Source: Septoria linicola
Taxonomy: Eukaryota > Ascomycota > Dothideomycetes > Mycosphaerellales > Mycosphaerellaceae
Direction: 5' to 3'
DNA length: 64,000 bases
Assembly (NCBI GenBank): GCA_024114885.1
Contig: CP099430.1
Coordinates: 620,001-684,000, forward strand
This document shows positions 43,281 to 55,990 of this stretch, one piece after another (within the stretch, counting starts at the first letter, position 1; every line of letters starts with the position of its first letter). The translations under genes were made by a program, and so were the position numbers. The notes below the pieces were generated by a model, which was not told where the DNA came from, did not search any database, and worked only from the letters and a program-made list of their open reading frames with translations.

Positions 43281-43560
43281 TAATAGATAATAACTACTCT
43301 AACACTAACCCCCTAGGCAGGTATAAGAGTAGTCGCTATAGAACAAGACCTGTTCGGATAGTAATAGTCTTATAATACGTTAATTAAACGGTAGTAACGA
43401 GCTCAAAATAGTAGCCCTAGGACTAAGAGCCTTATACTAGGACCGTAGGACATTAAATTAATTAAGTAGAATAAACATTACTATCTTAGAAACGAGCTAC
43501 TACCTTACTTTTATACTAAAACTACTAAGCATAGTATATAGGTAGGCCTTTACCTTACTA
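43281..43560 (-). repeat. 5' LTR of the 13-kb Gypsy element
   Basis: 280 bp, aligned end to end with 30,331-30,610. Confidence 0.9.
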
Positions 43561-46500
43561 ATAGTTAGTAGACTTACGCTTCTACTAAACTATACTACCG
43601 TCCTAGCTAGTAAATCTTATACGAATACGATAGTATAGCTATAGATCCTTAGCCTATAGTATAACCTACTTTATATAAATAGCTAGAAGATTAGATATCT
43701 TAAATTTAGTAGTAAGGAACGCTTTAACTACCTCTTAGAGGCATTCTAAGGCTACTAATTAATAGCGTAGCCTACTACTAAAAGTAAGAACGATCTCGTA
43801 GACAAGCTACTAGAATAGAAGGTATTAGATATATAGATCTATTATACTCTATAATTTCTTAATCTAATAAAGCGTAATAGTACCTAACTTAATAATACGA
43901 CGTTTCTATCTACTATTATAAGGTATACGCTTCTAATAAGTGTTCGTTTTTATTATAATAATCTTCTTCTAAGGCTTAATAGGCTTCTAAGTAGTACTCT
44001 CTAGAATAGCTACTTTTAGTAGACTATACGATCGTAAACGCTAAGAAGAGCTTAAAGAGATCGATACTTGATTATCGCTCTTATATAGAGCGTTATAATC
44101 GAAGAATAGTATAAGAAATATAGAAAAGACTAGAGATAGGAGAAAGAAAGTAAAGAAAGAAGAAGTAAGTAGTTAGAAAGATACTAGAACTTACTAAGAC
44201 GCTATAACCTATAGAAACTCGAGTCTAAAGAGATACTAAGAAACTTACTAGATCCTTCGTCTATACCTAAATAGGAAGGTACTATACTAGGAAAACTACT
44301 ACTAACTACGACTACCGACTATAAATCTTATCTTAATTAATCCTAGAAGTATAGAACTAGAGAATAGTTATAGTCGATATTAGTTTACTAGATCTATATA
44401 ACTAGATTAGTATAGAATAATTAAAAAATAAGCTATTAGTTCTAAGTAGTATTAAATTTAGGCCTATTCTATTAATAATATATTATCTATAATACTAGAG
44501 AAGAGAATATTTCTACTATAAATACTAGATAGTATAAAATATATAAATATAAAGTAGGAATACTCTCTCTCTCTTCTAGACTAATAGAAAAAGGCTATTT
44601 AAAAGATTAGTAGAATCTTCTAAATCTAAAGAGAAACTTTCTCTATAATAGACTTAATAGTAGAATCTCGTTACTAGGCTTTAAAAGATCTTAAAACTAA
44701 ATATTTATTCTATTAATATATACTATAGGATTCTTAGGATTTATACTATTTTAGTAATTTATTAAGCCTATTAGCTTATTAAGTAGTTAAAAGAGTTTTA
44801 AATCTAGTCTTAGGATAGATAGGATAGTTCTTAATATAATAGCTAAAATTCTAATATCTCTAGCTAATATATAAGGTTTTATATAGTATAGAAGGTAAGT
44901 ATAAACAAGTAAGTACTTCTTAAGAAGTTAAGATATCCTCTCTAGAATAAAAGCTAGGTCTCTATAATCTACTATTAGTCTTATATAATTAGCCTATATC
45001 TCTCTTTTTAAAGTAATCTTTCTTCTATTTAGTAGATATACTATAAAGACCTAGAATAGGTAGACTTAGTAGATATATTAGCCTATACTAAGATATAATC
45101 TAATAGTAAAGTACCGACTATATATACTAATAACTAATATTATCTAGAAAGCTATATTAAAGTATCTAGGAGCGGACCTACCTTAACGTTACTCCTACTT
45201 AGTTAGCTCTTAGACTCTAGATTTCCTTACTTCTTATAAATTCTAAACCTCGCTATATAGAGAGATTAAGAGAAAAGAGGATATATTAGAAGAATTCGAA
45301 AAGAAAGATAGTAGTATATAGGTTTAGGTACTATTAGATCCTTCTAAGTTAAAGAGGAACTCTATAAACGTCGTTATCGATAACCTACTAAGCTTATCTT
45401 AAGAGGAGGATATTTAGGCTAAGCGCGCTATTAAGCTATCTACTAGTACGCTAGGCTCTACTAACTATAGTAGAGCGACTTATTAGTACTAGTATAAGGC
45501 AATTAGCGAGTTCTAGTCTAAGATTAAGGCGCTAGATAAACTTATAGCTATATAAGTATATAGCGATAGCGTAAGTCTTTCTATCTATTAGAAACTCCTA
45601 TCTACTAATATAACGTAGAGATCTCCTTTTACGATACTATAGCTTCGAGGTCTAGCTGTCTTACTTTAGATATTAGTACTAGAAGCCTAAGTTAAGGTAT
45701 ATCTACTAGCTATCTTAAGCGCCGACTATATTTACCGACTATATACTAATTAACTATAGTTATATATTACTAATAGCGTTTTACTTATACCTTACGATAT
45801 CTTTTAGCTAGAATACTAGGCTATACTATATAATATTCTTAGCTAGAAGCCCTTCTTTATTAATTACTTCTTAATCCTTATCGAGTATCTTAGATAGCTA
45901 ATTCCTACTAACTATAATTAGAATACCTATAGATTCTCTATATCTACTATATCTATATAGTAGAGACAAAACGCGAAGCTTACCTATAGTATATTTAATA
46001 AACAATATATACTTAATAAGAAAGAGACTTTACTCGAAGCTATAGTCGAGAGTCTAGTTTAAGCTAGATTTAAGAGCGAGTAGGCTAGTATTAGCTTTTC
46101 GTCTATTATTATAGATCTAATAGATCCTAGCGTACTAAATCTAGAGATTAGTACCGAGTTCTTAACTAGTCTATCGTTAGCGGACAAGAGGCTTTACTAT
46201 ATCTAATTAGTATAATTTAGGCTTCTCTATAGATAAGAACTACTATAGAGGTTATACTAGAGTAAAGTTATAGCGTGTTTTATAGATAGTCTAGAGCTCC
46301 TCTCTTTCTTACTTTTATAATTTAGTCTACCTTTATCTTCTTTAACTCTTCTAGTTTTAATACTACTATCTATAAATACGCTACCTTTATAGCGAAATCT
46401 ATCGCTAGCTACTAGAGGACTTAGGTCTAGTACTCGACTAAGATAACGATATTAAGATAGTATTTTTAGAGACTCTTTATAATTCGGATCTAGTCTAATA

Positions 46501-46899
46501 GTACGCTCTATATAATAACCTATAGTATTATAGTAGAGCTCTAGTAGACTACCTACTATCTCTAAAATTCTAATTAATATACTAGCGTCTTCTCTAGACT
46601 AGACTTAAGTAAATAGGGTATATCTATAGTAGAAAGAGTATAAAACAGACTTTAAAGACTAGTATATACGACGATAGTAGGAGGTATAAGGTCGCTATAA
46701 GTATAAGTTTAGAATATAAAAGACTATACCTATTAAATAGAAGAGTATCTATTCCTTCTTTGTCTAGAAGTAGTTCGACTAGAGGATTAATATCGAGGAT
46801 ACCTTACTAAAAGTAGTCTACTAAGGTTACGAGACCTCTTTAGCCTATCTAGGCCTCTATATTAGTATAAGTAGTCTTAATTCTTATCTTTATACTAAG
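43561..46899. other. Unresolved RIP-mutated DNA
   Basis: No motif is certain. Around 44.1-44.25 kb there is a Lys/Arg/Glu-rich plus frame, and 44.4-45.1 kb is AT-rich and poor in CpG, unlike its neighbours, which suggests a separate old insertion. The part from about 45.2 kb may be the N-terminal region of the hAT transposase that follows. Confidence 0.4.
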
Positions 46900-47686
46900 G
46901 AGTACGTATAGGTATTTAAGAGAAAAGGAATATAGCTAGAGTATATCTAGTAGTATAAAGACTATATTATAAGTTCCTACTAACTACGTTTACGAACTAT
47001 ATTATTAAGCTTATATAATTAGGCTTAAAATTATAAGAGTTATCTTAGCGACCTAGATCTAAGTATTAATAACTTCTCTATAGTATCTATATAAATAATC
47101 GTAGTATATAGCCTACTACTTAATTTCTTCGAGAATCCTATAGTCTACTATATATATATATATCTTAACCCTAGTCTCGAAATACCTTTCTACTCTAGTA
47201 AGATAATTAAGGCTCTCCTTCGAGAGGTCTAAGATAGGTCTAAGGAAGACCTTAAGGCTATACTAGCTAGAACCTCTAAGGTTACTATCGTAGTCGATAG
47301 CTAGTAGTCTAGTAGTATAAAAGCTTTATTCCTTACTATCTATACCTACTAGATCGACGCTAAATAGGTTTAGTATAAAGTAATATTAGACTTTCTCTAC
47401 GTTACTAGTAGATATACTAGAGAGCGACTTTCGAAGATACTCTTTAATATATTATAAAGGTTTAGCCTTAGAGACTAACTAATCGCTCTTATATACGATA
47501 ACGCTAGAAATAATAGTATACTCTATAGGTCTATATACGTCTTACTAGTATCTATTCGATTAGTACTAACGTAAGCTAGTATTAAGGCTATTAGCCTTTA
47601 CTTAATAGAGTATAGTATAAAAATTATAAAGCCTTCTATTTCGATCGAAAAGCTCGTAGAGCTAGTAGTACTAGAAGTTTAACTAG
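46900..47686 (+). pseudogene. hAT transposase, catalytic part, truncated and RIP-mutated
   Basis: The plus frame reads LLLNFFENPIVYYIYIYLNPSL-type sequence (about 47,110-47,175), then SKVTIVVDS followed by ALFLTI and ID (the hAT pattern T-x-D-x-W-T-S then L-A-I-T), then TRERLSKILFNIL and finally a YDNARNNSIL segment at 47,496-47,524, the strongly conserved D-N-A-x-N-N of fungal hAT enzymes. Trp and Gln codons are stops. The frame is cut at 47,687 by an LTR, so the dimerisation domain is missing. The N-terminal limit is uncertain. Confidence 0.8.
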
Positions 47687-48215
47687 TAATAGATAATAAC
47701 TACCCTAATACTAACCCTCTAGATAGGCATAAGAGCGGTCGCTATTAGACAAGACCTGTTTAGAGAGTAATAGTCTTATAATACGTTAATTAACTAGTAG
47801 TAACGAGCTTAAAATAGTAGTCCTAAGACTAAGAGCCTATACTAGGACCGTAGGACATTAAATTAATCAAGTAGAGTAAACATTCCTATCTTAGAAACGA
47901 GCTACTACCTTGCTTTTATACTAAAACTACTAAGTACGGTATATAGGTAGGCCTTTACCTTACTAATCCTCTCTTCCTTAGTATCTAACTAGATACCTAA
48001 CTACCTATAGACCTTACTTAGAATTACTTAAAACTAGCTAGTTTTTCTATTAAAGTCTATTAAACTTTCAATTAGAGGCCTATTAAATAGTTACCTTTTC
48101 TAACGATAACTACTAAAAACACCTTCTTAAATCTAATTATTATTCGCTAGCCGCTATTCTTCTACTATATCCTTAGAGATCTCCTTAGGAACGGCCTCTC
48201 TCTTCTTTAACGCTA
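47687..48215 (-). mobile_element. 3' end of a second 13-kb-family Gypsy element: LTR plus ORF3 tail
   Basis: The LTR (47,687-47,965) is followed, going right, by the same polypurine tract, dyad copy (48,088-48,112) and last codons of ORF3 as at 30,611-30,845. The match stops near 48,215, shortly before the minisatellite. The element is truncated and interrupts the hAT frame at its left end. Confidence 0.85.
48088..48112 (-). repeat. 25-nt dyad motif, copy in the truncated element
   Basis: On the minus strand it begins tagttatcgttag and ends aaggtaacta. It sits at the same place relative to the ORF3 end as at 30,733-30,757. Confidence 0.75.
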
Positions 48216-48294
48216 ATACTAGCTACTATACCCTAAAGCTCTTCCTCGAGGTATAATAGTTAGCCTTAAACTCTAACTAAAGTACTTCCTAATC

Positions 48295-49925
48295 GAGTAT
48301 TCTACTTTACCTTCTCTATTCTACCTCTCCTCTACGCGCTCTTTCCTACCTTACTCTCTACGTTCTACTCTACCCTAAACTATTATACCTCTCCTCTACG
48401 CGCTCTTTCCTACCTTACTCTTCGCGTTCTACTCTACCCTAAATTATTCTACCTCTTCTCTACGCGCTCTTTTCTACCTTGCCCTCTATATTCTACTCTA
48501 CTCTAAACTATTATACCTCTCCTCTACGCGCTCTTTCCTACCTTACTCTTCGCGTTCTACTCTACCCTAAATTATTCTATCTCTCCTCTATACGCTCTTT
48601 CCTACCTTACTCTCTACGTTCTACTCTACTTTAAACTATTATACCTCTCCTCTACGCGCTCTTACCTACCTTGCTCTTCGCGTTCTACTCTACCCTAAAT
48701 TATTCTACCTCTCCTCTACGCGCTCTTTCCTACCTTACTCTCTACGTTCTACTCTACTCTAAACTATTATACCTCTCCTCTACGCGCCCTTTCCTACCTT
48801 ACTCTCTACGTTCTACTATACCCTAAATTATTCTACCTCTTCTCTACGCGCCCTTTCCTACTTTACCCTACGCGTTCTACTCTACTCTATTCTATTCTAC
48901 CTCTTCTCTATACGCTTTTTCCTACTTTACTCTACGCGTTCTACTCTACCCTATTCTATTCTACCTCTCCTCTACGCGCTTTCCTCTACCTTACCCTCTA
49001 CGTTCTACTCTACTCTAAACTATTATACCTCTCCTCTACGCGCTCTTTCCTACCTTACTCTCTACGTTCTACTATACTCTAAATTATTCTACCTCTTCTC
49101 TACGCGCTCTTTCCTACTTTACTCTACGCGTTCTACTCTATCCTATTCTATTCTACCTCTCTTCTACGCGCTTTTTCCTACTTTACTCTACGTGTTCTAC
49201 TCTACCCTATTCTATTCTACCTCTCCTCTACGCGCTTTCCTCTACCTTGCCCTCTACGTTCTACTCTACTCTAAACTATTATACCTCTCCTCTACGCGCT
49301 CTTTCCTACCTTACTCTCCGCGTTCTACTATACCCTAAATTATTCTACCTCTTCTCTACGCGCTCTTTCCTACTTTACTCTACGCGTTCTACTCTACTCT
49401 ATTCTATTCTACCTCTTCTCTACGCGCTTTTTCCTACTTTACCCTACGCGTTCTACTCTACTCTATTCTATTCTATCTCTCCTCTACGCGCTTTCTCCTA
49501 CCTTGCCCTCTACGTTCTACTCTACTCTAAACTATTATACCTCTCCTCTACCTACCCTTTCCTACTTTATACTATACGTTCTACTCTACCTTCTCTATTC
49601 TATCTCTCCTCTACGCGCCCTTTCCTACTTTATACTACGCGTTCTACTCTACTCTTAACTATTCTACCTCTCCTCGATCGCTCTAAACGCCTTCGACTAT
49701 ATCCTCTTACTTCGTACTACGCGCTCTTACTCTATACTACGTGTCCTTACTCTATACTATACGCTCTTTCCTACTTTATACTATACGTTCTACTCTACCC
49801 TTAACTACTCTACCTCTCTTCGATTACCTTTAACGCCTTTGACTATATCCTTAGGATATATCTTACTCTATACTACGCGTCTTTCCTTTTTACTACGTGT
49901 CCTTACTCTATACTACGCGCTCTTA
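48295..49925. repeat. Minisatellite, 64-bp unit, about 24 units
   Basis: The unit cctctcctctacgcgctctt, then a 'cctaccttactctctacgttc' variant, then 'tactctaccctaaa' and 'ttattcta' recurs at 64-bp spacing (for example 48,324, 48,388, 48,452). Some units are shortened to about 58-62 bp, and the array decays beyond 49,560. It is strongly pyrimidine-rich on the plus strand. A 185-codon frame inside it (49,247-49,804) only translates the repeat. Confidence 0.92.
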
Positions 49926-52900
49926 AGTTTATATAACTTTATCTCTCTCTATATAGGAAGTCGAGTATAATTAGCGGCTCTAGCGAAGTATATTAAGTAT
50001 CTTATAGGTATACTAGCGAGGGTCCTAATTTAAGCTCTCGTAGCTTTAGAAGCTCTACGCTTACTTATACTACGCTCCTATATAGTAGGACTTTAATAGA
50101 CTCCTTAGAAATAGTTATACTACCTAAGCTTAAGTAGCTATATCTTAGATTATATCGGCTTAAATCTAAGTAGCTCTAGCGTTCCGATTATACCTATAGC
50201 TATACGTCTATAGATTAATTACGAAGATAATATAAGACAAGGACAGACCTATAGGATCGTAGAGAGGAGCACTTTCAAGTTATATTATTCTATATTAAGC
50301 CTAAGTAAAGCTTTAGCGTAATCTACGCCGGACTCTAAGTCTCTACTACTTCAAGCCTATTAGTACTAGCTAGTTAAGCCTCGTATCGTAGGCCTATCTC
50401 TTAATTCCTAAAATCACTTAGGTCGTCGCTATTAAAGGCGCCCGTATAGTATCTAAAACTACCTAAGCTATCGTCTAAGTCGCTTAGAGTATTAACGAGA
50501 TCTAATTCGATAGCCTCCTACTTAATAGTACTCTTATAGTTCTTAGGAGTTAGCGTCTTAGAGATATAGGCGTTCGTAATAGCTATTAAGTTTTAGTATA
50601 AGTTTAGGGCCTAATAGGTATTAGTAGGTCGACCTATTAGAGAGAGGATCCTTCTTTAGAGTGTCTCTTAGGGTCTTCTTTAGAGTACTAATAGTAGTAG
50701 ATTTATAGACGAGTATCGACTAGCTACGCTCGCTAGTCTCGAGCTTCTCTTTAAGTACTATAGCCTCCTTCTTAATCTTATAGAAGCGGTTCTCGATTAT
50801 ATCTGCCTCTAAGCTTATCCGAGTCCTTAGTACGAGCGTGATTTAGGTCGAGCTCTTACTATCGGTCGTGCCGAAATAGATAGCGACCTACTTATAGTCG
50901 ATCTATTACGTAATAAGTAAAACTAAGTAGGACGAGACGAGCCCCTTATACTAACCTTGACGCCTACTACGATAATAGCGGCTACTATACGCTACTATGT
51001 TTCTTAACTGTTCTAGTCGACTATAGATTCGCCTATACTATTAGTAGTACTCGTTATTAATAGTAGATATAGATAGGTATATATACTTTATAGTACTATA
51101 CTCCTTACGTCTAATTAAGAGTAGTCGAGGAGACTATATATTAATTAGATTATTACTTTACGTTATTTCTAAGTAAGCTATTATTAGGTCTACGTTCGGT
51201 ATCGTTCGAATTTATAGCTTCCCTCCTACTACTATAACTAAGATATAGTCGCGTTTGAACGTTAGCTTACGAAAGTAAACGAGGTTACTCTTATAACTTC
51301 ACGTAGGCTTTAAAGCTTCGTACGTCGTTAAGGACGATAAGGGTCGATAGGCTAACGATACTCGATAGACGAGCGCTAGACTAGGTTCGTAGATAGAGGA
51401 GTAAAGGATATATCTCTATCCTACGCGCTCTTCCTCTCTACTTTCCGACTCTCTTTACTAGAATTTACCTTTTACGCTTGTTCGTAAGTAGACACGCGGG
51501 CTCGTATCCTCCTACCTATAACTCGTAAGCTAATTAGATATCCGGACTAGGTAATCCTCGTAGATAGTCTAAGTATAATCGGGCGCGGTTTAGATTAACT
51601 ATAAAGGGTTACTATATAAACTATTACTCTCCTCTCTACGCTATACTACTCTATCTATTAAACATATTCCTACGAATCTTTTTATACTATTCTTATCGCT
51701 ATCTTCTACGCTATCGATTCCGCTAGCTACTATATCTATTTGCCTACCCGATCGTCCTCGGACGCGTACTATAGAAGATACTCTTCTCGACAGTATTAAC
51801 GTACTAATAATACCTCTACCCTCTCCTATCCTATTCGAATACTACCCTAAGTCGCCTTAAGCTCTAAATAGCCTACCGAGTACGAATGTCGCTACGTATT
51901 CGAGGTACTCTATACGAAGTAGGACTATAAAGAAGTAGTAGCTTTACGCTCGTACGTAATAGATCGCTCTTCGGTATATACTAGATAGAACGTACTATAG
52001 CGGATATCGATAGTCTTACTTACGGTTTCGCTTACGAGAAGAGGCTTTACTCTATTCGATTACAGTTAGCTTTATAGATTTGGTTCTGTAAGGGCGATAG
52101 AGTCTAGCTACTATACTCTAAAGCTCTATAAAATTACTATACCTACGCGATATATCGCTCCTAATCGCTCGAATTCGTATATAAGTACTAGGTCCGACCT
52201 CTAAAAAGGATATTAAAGAGATCGCGTGCCCCTTACTAAAACGATCTAGTTTAGATATACTAGAGAGAAAGTAATATACGAGAGTAGAGATTAATAGGGT
52301 TAGTTCTATCGCTCGCTCGTAAGCTCTTATAGAGTCGACCTAGTCGTAGGTTCTATAGTAAAATATTATAACTAAGTCCTCTACTATACCTCGTATAGTC
52401 GCTATATCTACTACTACTCTAGATTAATTATTATATATGTTAGTATCCTCCTTATAGAGTTATCGGATCCTCTACTGTCGCTATCGTTATATTTATTATT
52501 ACTCTAAGTATAGGACACCTCTGTTTACTCTTAGCTACTAAGGAAAACGCTTTTCTAGTACCTCGTACCCTCTTAGAAATCCGCTACCGGTCCCTATACG
52601 CTTCGACCCTTATACGATCCTTATCGAACCTCGAAGATATACTCTATCTTAATATATTCTACCTTGACCTACTATCGGTCCTCTCGAAAACGTCTACCTA
52701 TACTAGGATTAATATTATTTCGCTCCTATAGTGTCTTGAAATCGGCGTCGATATTCTACTATATCTAGACACGCGTTTACTTATAGAGGAGATCGGTAGG
52801 TAATTCCGTACGAAGCTTAGTAGCGCGGTCTACTACGACTACTAGGTCTAGTATATACTTTTAGCCTTACTATATAAGCGTTACGCCTGACCGACTAATT

Positions 52901-54379
52901 AGTTCTACTACCTACCACACCGTCTTATTATACTCGGCACTATCTATATACTCGTAGATCGCTTCGACATCGATCGAGGTACTCGTATTAATCTACTAGA
53001 GGAGAGGACTAGGTCTTATCGCGTAGTAAAGGCGGATAGCTTATATAGTGTCGGAGCCTATCTAAGCGTAGAGATCCTTATAGATATAGTCGAAGACGAA
53101 ACGATAGCCGAGATAGAGCGCGAATCTAATTAGGTCGGGTACCGAGTAGTCTTCGAAGTAGCTAACTACGTACGACGCGACTACTACGGCTACTTTCCTA
53201 CTATTAAAATACTATAAGATCTCTAATTAGCCTACGACTATCGAGAAGTCTATCTATATAAATGTCGGCTAGAGACTATTTAGGAAGCGGCGTCGGAAGT
53301 ACTCTTCTACTACTACGAGACTTATAAGCTCGCGATTAATAATAATAAGTTTGTCTAGAGCGCGAGTGCCCTTAGCGATTAGTTACGAGAGAAGAGTAGT
53401 ACTACTCCCTAGCTCTATAACTATCTCCCCTACTTATATATTAACCTACTCTTTAAAGTTACGATATACGTCGAGCTTACTAATCTCGAAACGCGCGTAG
53501 TTATCTCGCGTCTCTCGGAACTAGCGATTAAAGTTCTAATACGGGTCGAGATACTTACTATTACGTACTAGACCGTACTACTTAAGCTAGCTACTATAGT
53601 TACTAGGAGTCTAACGGACTCTCTCGTATAAGGTAGATACTATATCGTAAACTTTAACGTTAGGAGATAGCTACTAGGAAGAGAAGTAGTTAAAGGCTTT
53701 AGTTAATATATAACGAAGTTCTAAGAAGGGAAGACGTATATAGAGTAGAGGATAGAAGACTATATCGTAAGTAGAAAGAAAGATCCTTTTTATATACGTG
53801 AGGGCTATATACTAATTAACGAATAGTAAGGAGATATACTAGTAAGGAAGCTTCTACGTACTTAACTAGTACGTTTACGATAATATAACTACCTTACTTA
53901 TACCTGTCTAGTAGGTAGGTAATATAGTAGAGAGCGTAGAGCCTTACTATAGGGCACGACTAACGACGAATCTCGTTAGGAGTAGAGAACATATTATAGA
54001 GCCTCTAACTATACGTAGGCCTATATCGTAATCGAGAGGTCGTCTAGGAGGGATACGTCTATTTACCTCCTTACTCGTCTAAACCTCTATATCTTGTTTC
54101 CTCTCCTATACGTGTATATTAAGGCTTAGCGTAGTACGAACGCGTCTACTACTCGATTTCCTTACTCGCTCGTAGGTAGCCTTACTCTCTCGACGTACTC
54201 CTAAAACCTAAACTCGACCTCTAGACTACTCCTATCTATATAAAATAGGTTTACGCGACTACTAATCTCACGTGTCTAATTAGTATCCTTATCCTATAGG
54301 TATTCTAATTAACTTCGTCTCGTATCTACTATCTTACGCGATAGCCCCTCCTAACGAAGAGGTTCTTTAGTAAGCTGTC
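49926..54379. other. RIP-mutated DNA with a possible long decayed minus-strand frame
   Basis: On the minus strand, about 53,700 to 52,500 forms one frame with protein-like composition (for example YARFEISKLDVYRNFKE, PDLIRFALYLGYRFVFDYIY and VEAIYEYIDSAEYNKTVW). Its stops are TAG/TAA only. I recognise no family. At 51.9-52.2 kb a plus frame is also plausible, so strand is undecided there. 50.0-51.6 kb shows nothing. Confidence 0.35.
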
Positions 54380-55990
54380 CGTAAATACCTATTTAGTCGT
54401 TTTTCAAGTATACGACGCGCTATAGAGGCGTACGATATGCCTGATTCTACCTTCTATACGAGACTCTATAGTACGCTACTAAAGGCTAGTATACCTCTTA
54501 CGAATAGAGCCCTTCCTCTAATAGAAGAGGAGGTAGTTTATTAGAAGATTCTCGACCTAGATTTACGTAGTTCCTCGCCTATATAGGCTATCTTCTAAAG
54601 CTAGGCCTCCTTAATAACAAAGGTATAGAATATATAAGAGGTTCGCCTAAGATAGGCTTATTACTTTGTCTAGCGTTATCTAGGCTTAGAAACTCGATTA
54701 TTATAGAGGTAGTTAAACTAGAGAGCTCTAAATAAGGATATAGAGGTTCTCTTAGAGTAGTTTCTACTCGTTTAGAACCTAATAACTAGCTATAGAATTA
54801 CCTAGCACGACATTTATACCTTTAATAAGAGTAGATCCTAGCTTAGATACTATTAGAATACTATCGGTATTACTACTACTAAGCGTAGGTAACGACCTAA
54901 AGCCTTAGTTTCTAATTCTACGTAGTAGTAGATAGTTATCGCCTATATCTACGTAGAAGGCTAGTTAGTACCTCTATATATTATCTTCTCTAGTAAGGAA
55001 ATAAACCGGGCCTAGTTCTACTATCTTCTCCTAACATAGAAGCTAGAAGTTTATCTAAAAGGCTAGACTTCCTTCGATTATTTATTCTAGTAGATTTAGT
55101 ACTTCGATAACTATACTAAGTATAGGACTATTAGTAAGAAGAGGCTACTAATTCTAGATAGCTATAACAGCTATACGATACTAGAGTTTAAGTTACTCTA
55201 TAACTAATAAGGCTTTATTACCCTCTATATACTATCCTATCTAAGTTACCTATTATAGCTACTAGACGTTAGCTGTTTTAGTCTATTAAAAAAGGCATAT
55301 TTAGCTAGAATCCCTAGGCTTAGTATAGTTAGATACTACTACCTAATTAAGGAAGACTTCCTTCTAGAGTTAAGGCCTACGTATAAGGCTATATTTACCC
55401 CTTATACGATTAGAGGTGCCTTTAGAGGCTTAGGCTTACTACCTCTAGATATACCGGCTATATTGCCTAAGCCGATACTCTATTATAAAACACGAACACT
55501 ACTACTACCTTGTTTATTAGATATATAGAATACCCTTTAGTATCCTAGGCAGATTAAGAGGTAAACTAGTAAGATCAAGGCTAGGGTTACAAGCTATTAG
55601 AATAGCTTATTAACCTCTATCCTAAGCGTAGTAGACAAGCTCTCGAAAGTGTTCTAAAGGACACGAGCCTTAACAACATTACTAGAGGCTCTATATAATA
55701 ACCCTACGACTATAATTAAAGAATTCTAGTCTTATAGGGTACTAAGGAAGAAAATCGAGCTTACTTTTAGACTTAATACTTATAAATTAGCTACTAGAGA
55801 CATAGTTTAGTTCTAGGCTTATTAGGTAATAGAGTAAGTTAATTAGATTAAGAAACAGCTTAGAGCCTAACTAACCTATAGTAAGTATAGAATCTAAGGC
55901 TATGACTTTAGGGGTTGTCTATTAGATAGAGTAACTTCTTAGGACTAAATTACTTTAACTTTATAGTTATTCTAACTCCTCTAGTATAAG
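54380..55990 (+). pseudogene. Fot1/pogo-type DDE transposase, RIP-mutated
   Basis: Plus-frame remnants in order: HDIYTFNKSRS (about 54,810) where the family has D-x-Y-N-x-D-E-x-G; RPKALVSN; VIAYIYVEG; KKRLLILDSYNSYTILEF (about 55,135), the catalytic D-G/S-H-x-S-H motif with His changed to Tyr; ITLYILSYLSYLL where L-P-P-H-(S/T)-S-H-x-L-Q is expected; LLDVSCFSLLKKAY; and IRGAFRGLGLLPLD near 55,420, typical of the transposase end. These motifs and their spacing are those of fungal pogo/Fot1 elements. An N-terminal DNA-binding part probably lies at 54.4-54.7 kb. I could not define the terminal inverted repeats, so the element limits are approximate. Confidence 0.8.

Larger units (their letters stand above)
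30331..43560 (-). mobile_element. 13.2-kb Ty3/Gypsy retrotransposon with an extra ORF, RIP-mutated
   Basis: Two 280-bp LTRs (30,331-30,610 and 43,281-43,560) in the same orientation, flanked by ATAG on both outer sides (30,327-30,330 and 43,561-43,564). On the minus strand the order is 5' LTR, leader of about 940 bp, gag-protease (42,339 to about 39,412), pol with reverse transcriptase, RNase H and integrase (about 38,900-35,450), a repeat-rich stretch (34.4-35.35 kb), an extra ORF (33,798-30,745), a polypurine tract and the 3' LTR. RT before integrase is the Gypsy order. At 13.2 kb it is much longer than ordinary Gypsy elements (usually 5-8 kb); the excess is the extra ORF, the long leader and the pol-ORF3 spacer. 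All frames are inactivated. Confidence 0.9.

Noticed and set aside
43563..45100. A further pogo/Tc1 transposase
   Set aside because: A charged frame near 44.1-44.2 kb suggested a transposase tail, but no catalytic motif could be found.
49247..49804. A 185-codon plus frame rich in Tyr, Leu and Ser
   Set aside because: It is a translation of the 64-bp minisatellite. The unit length is not a multiple of three, so the frame is accidental.
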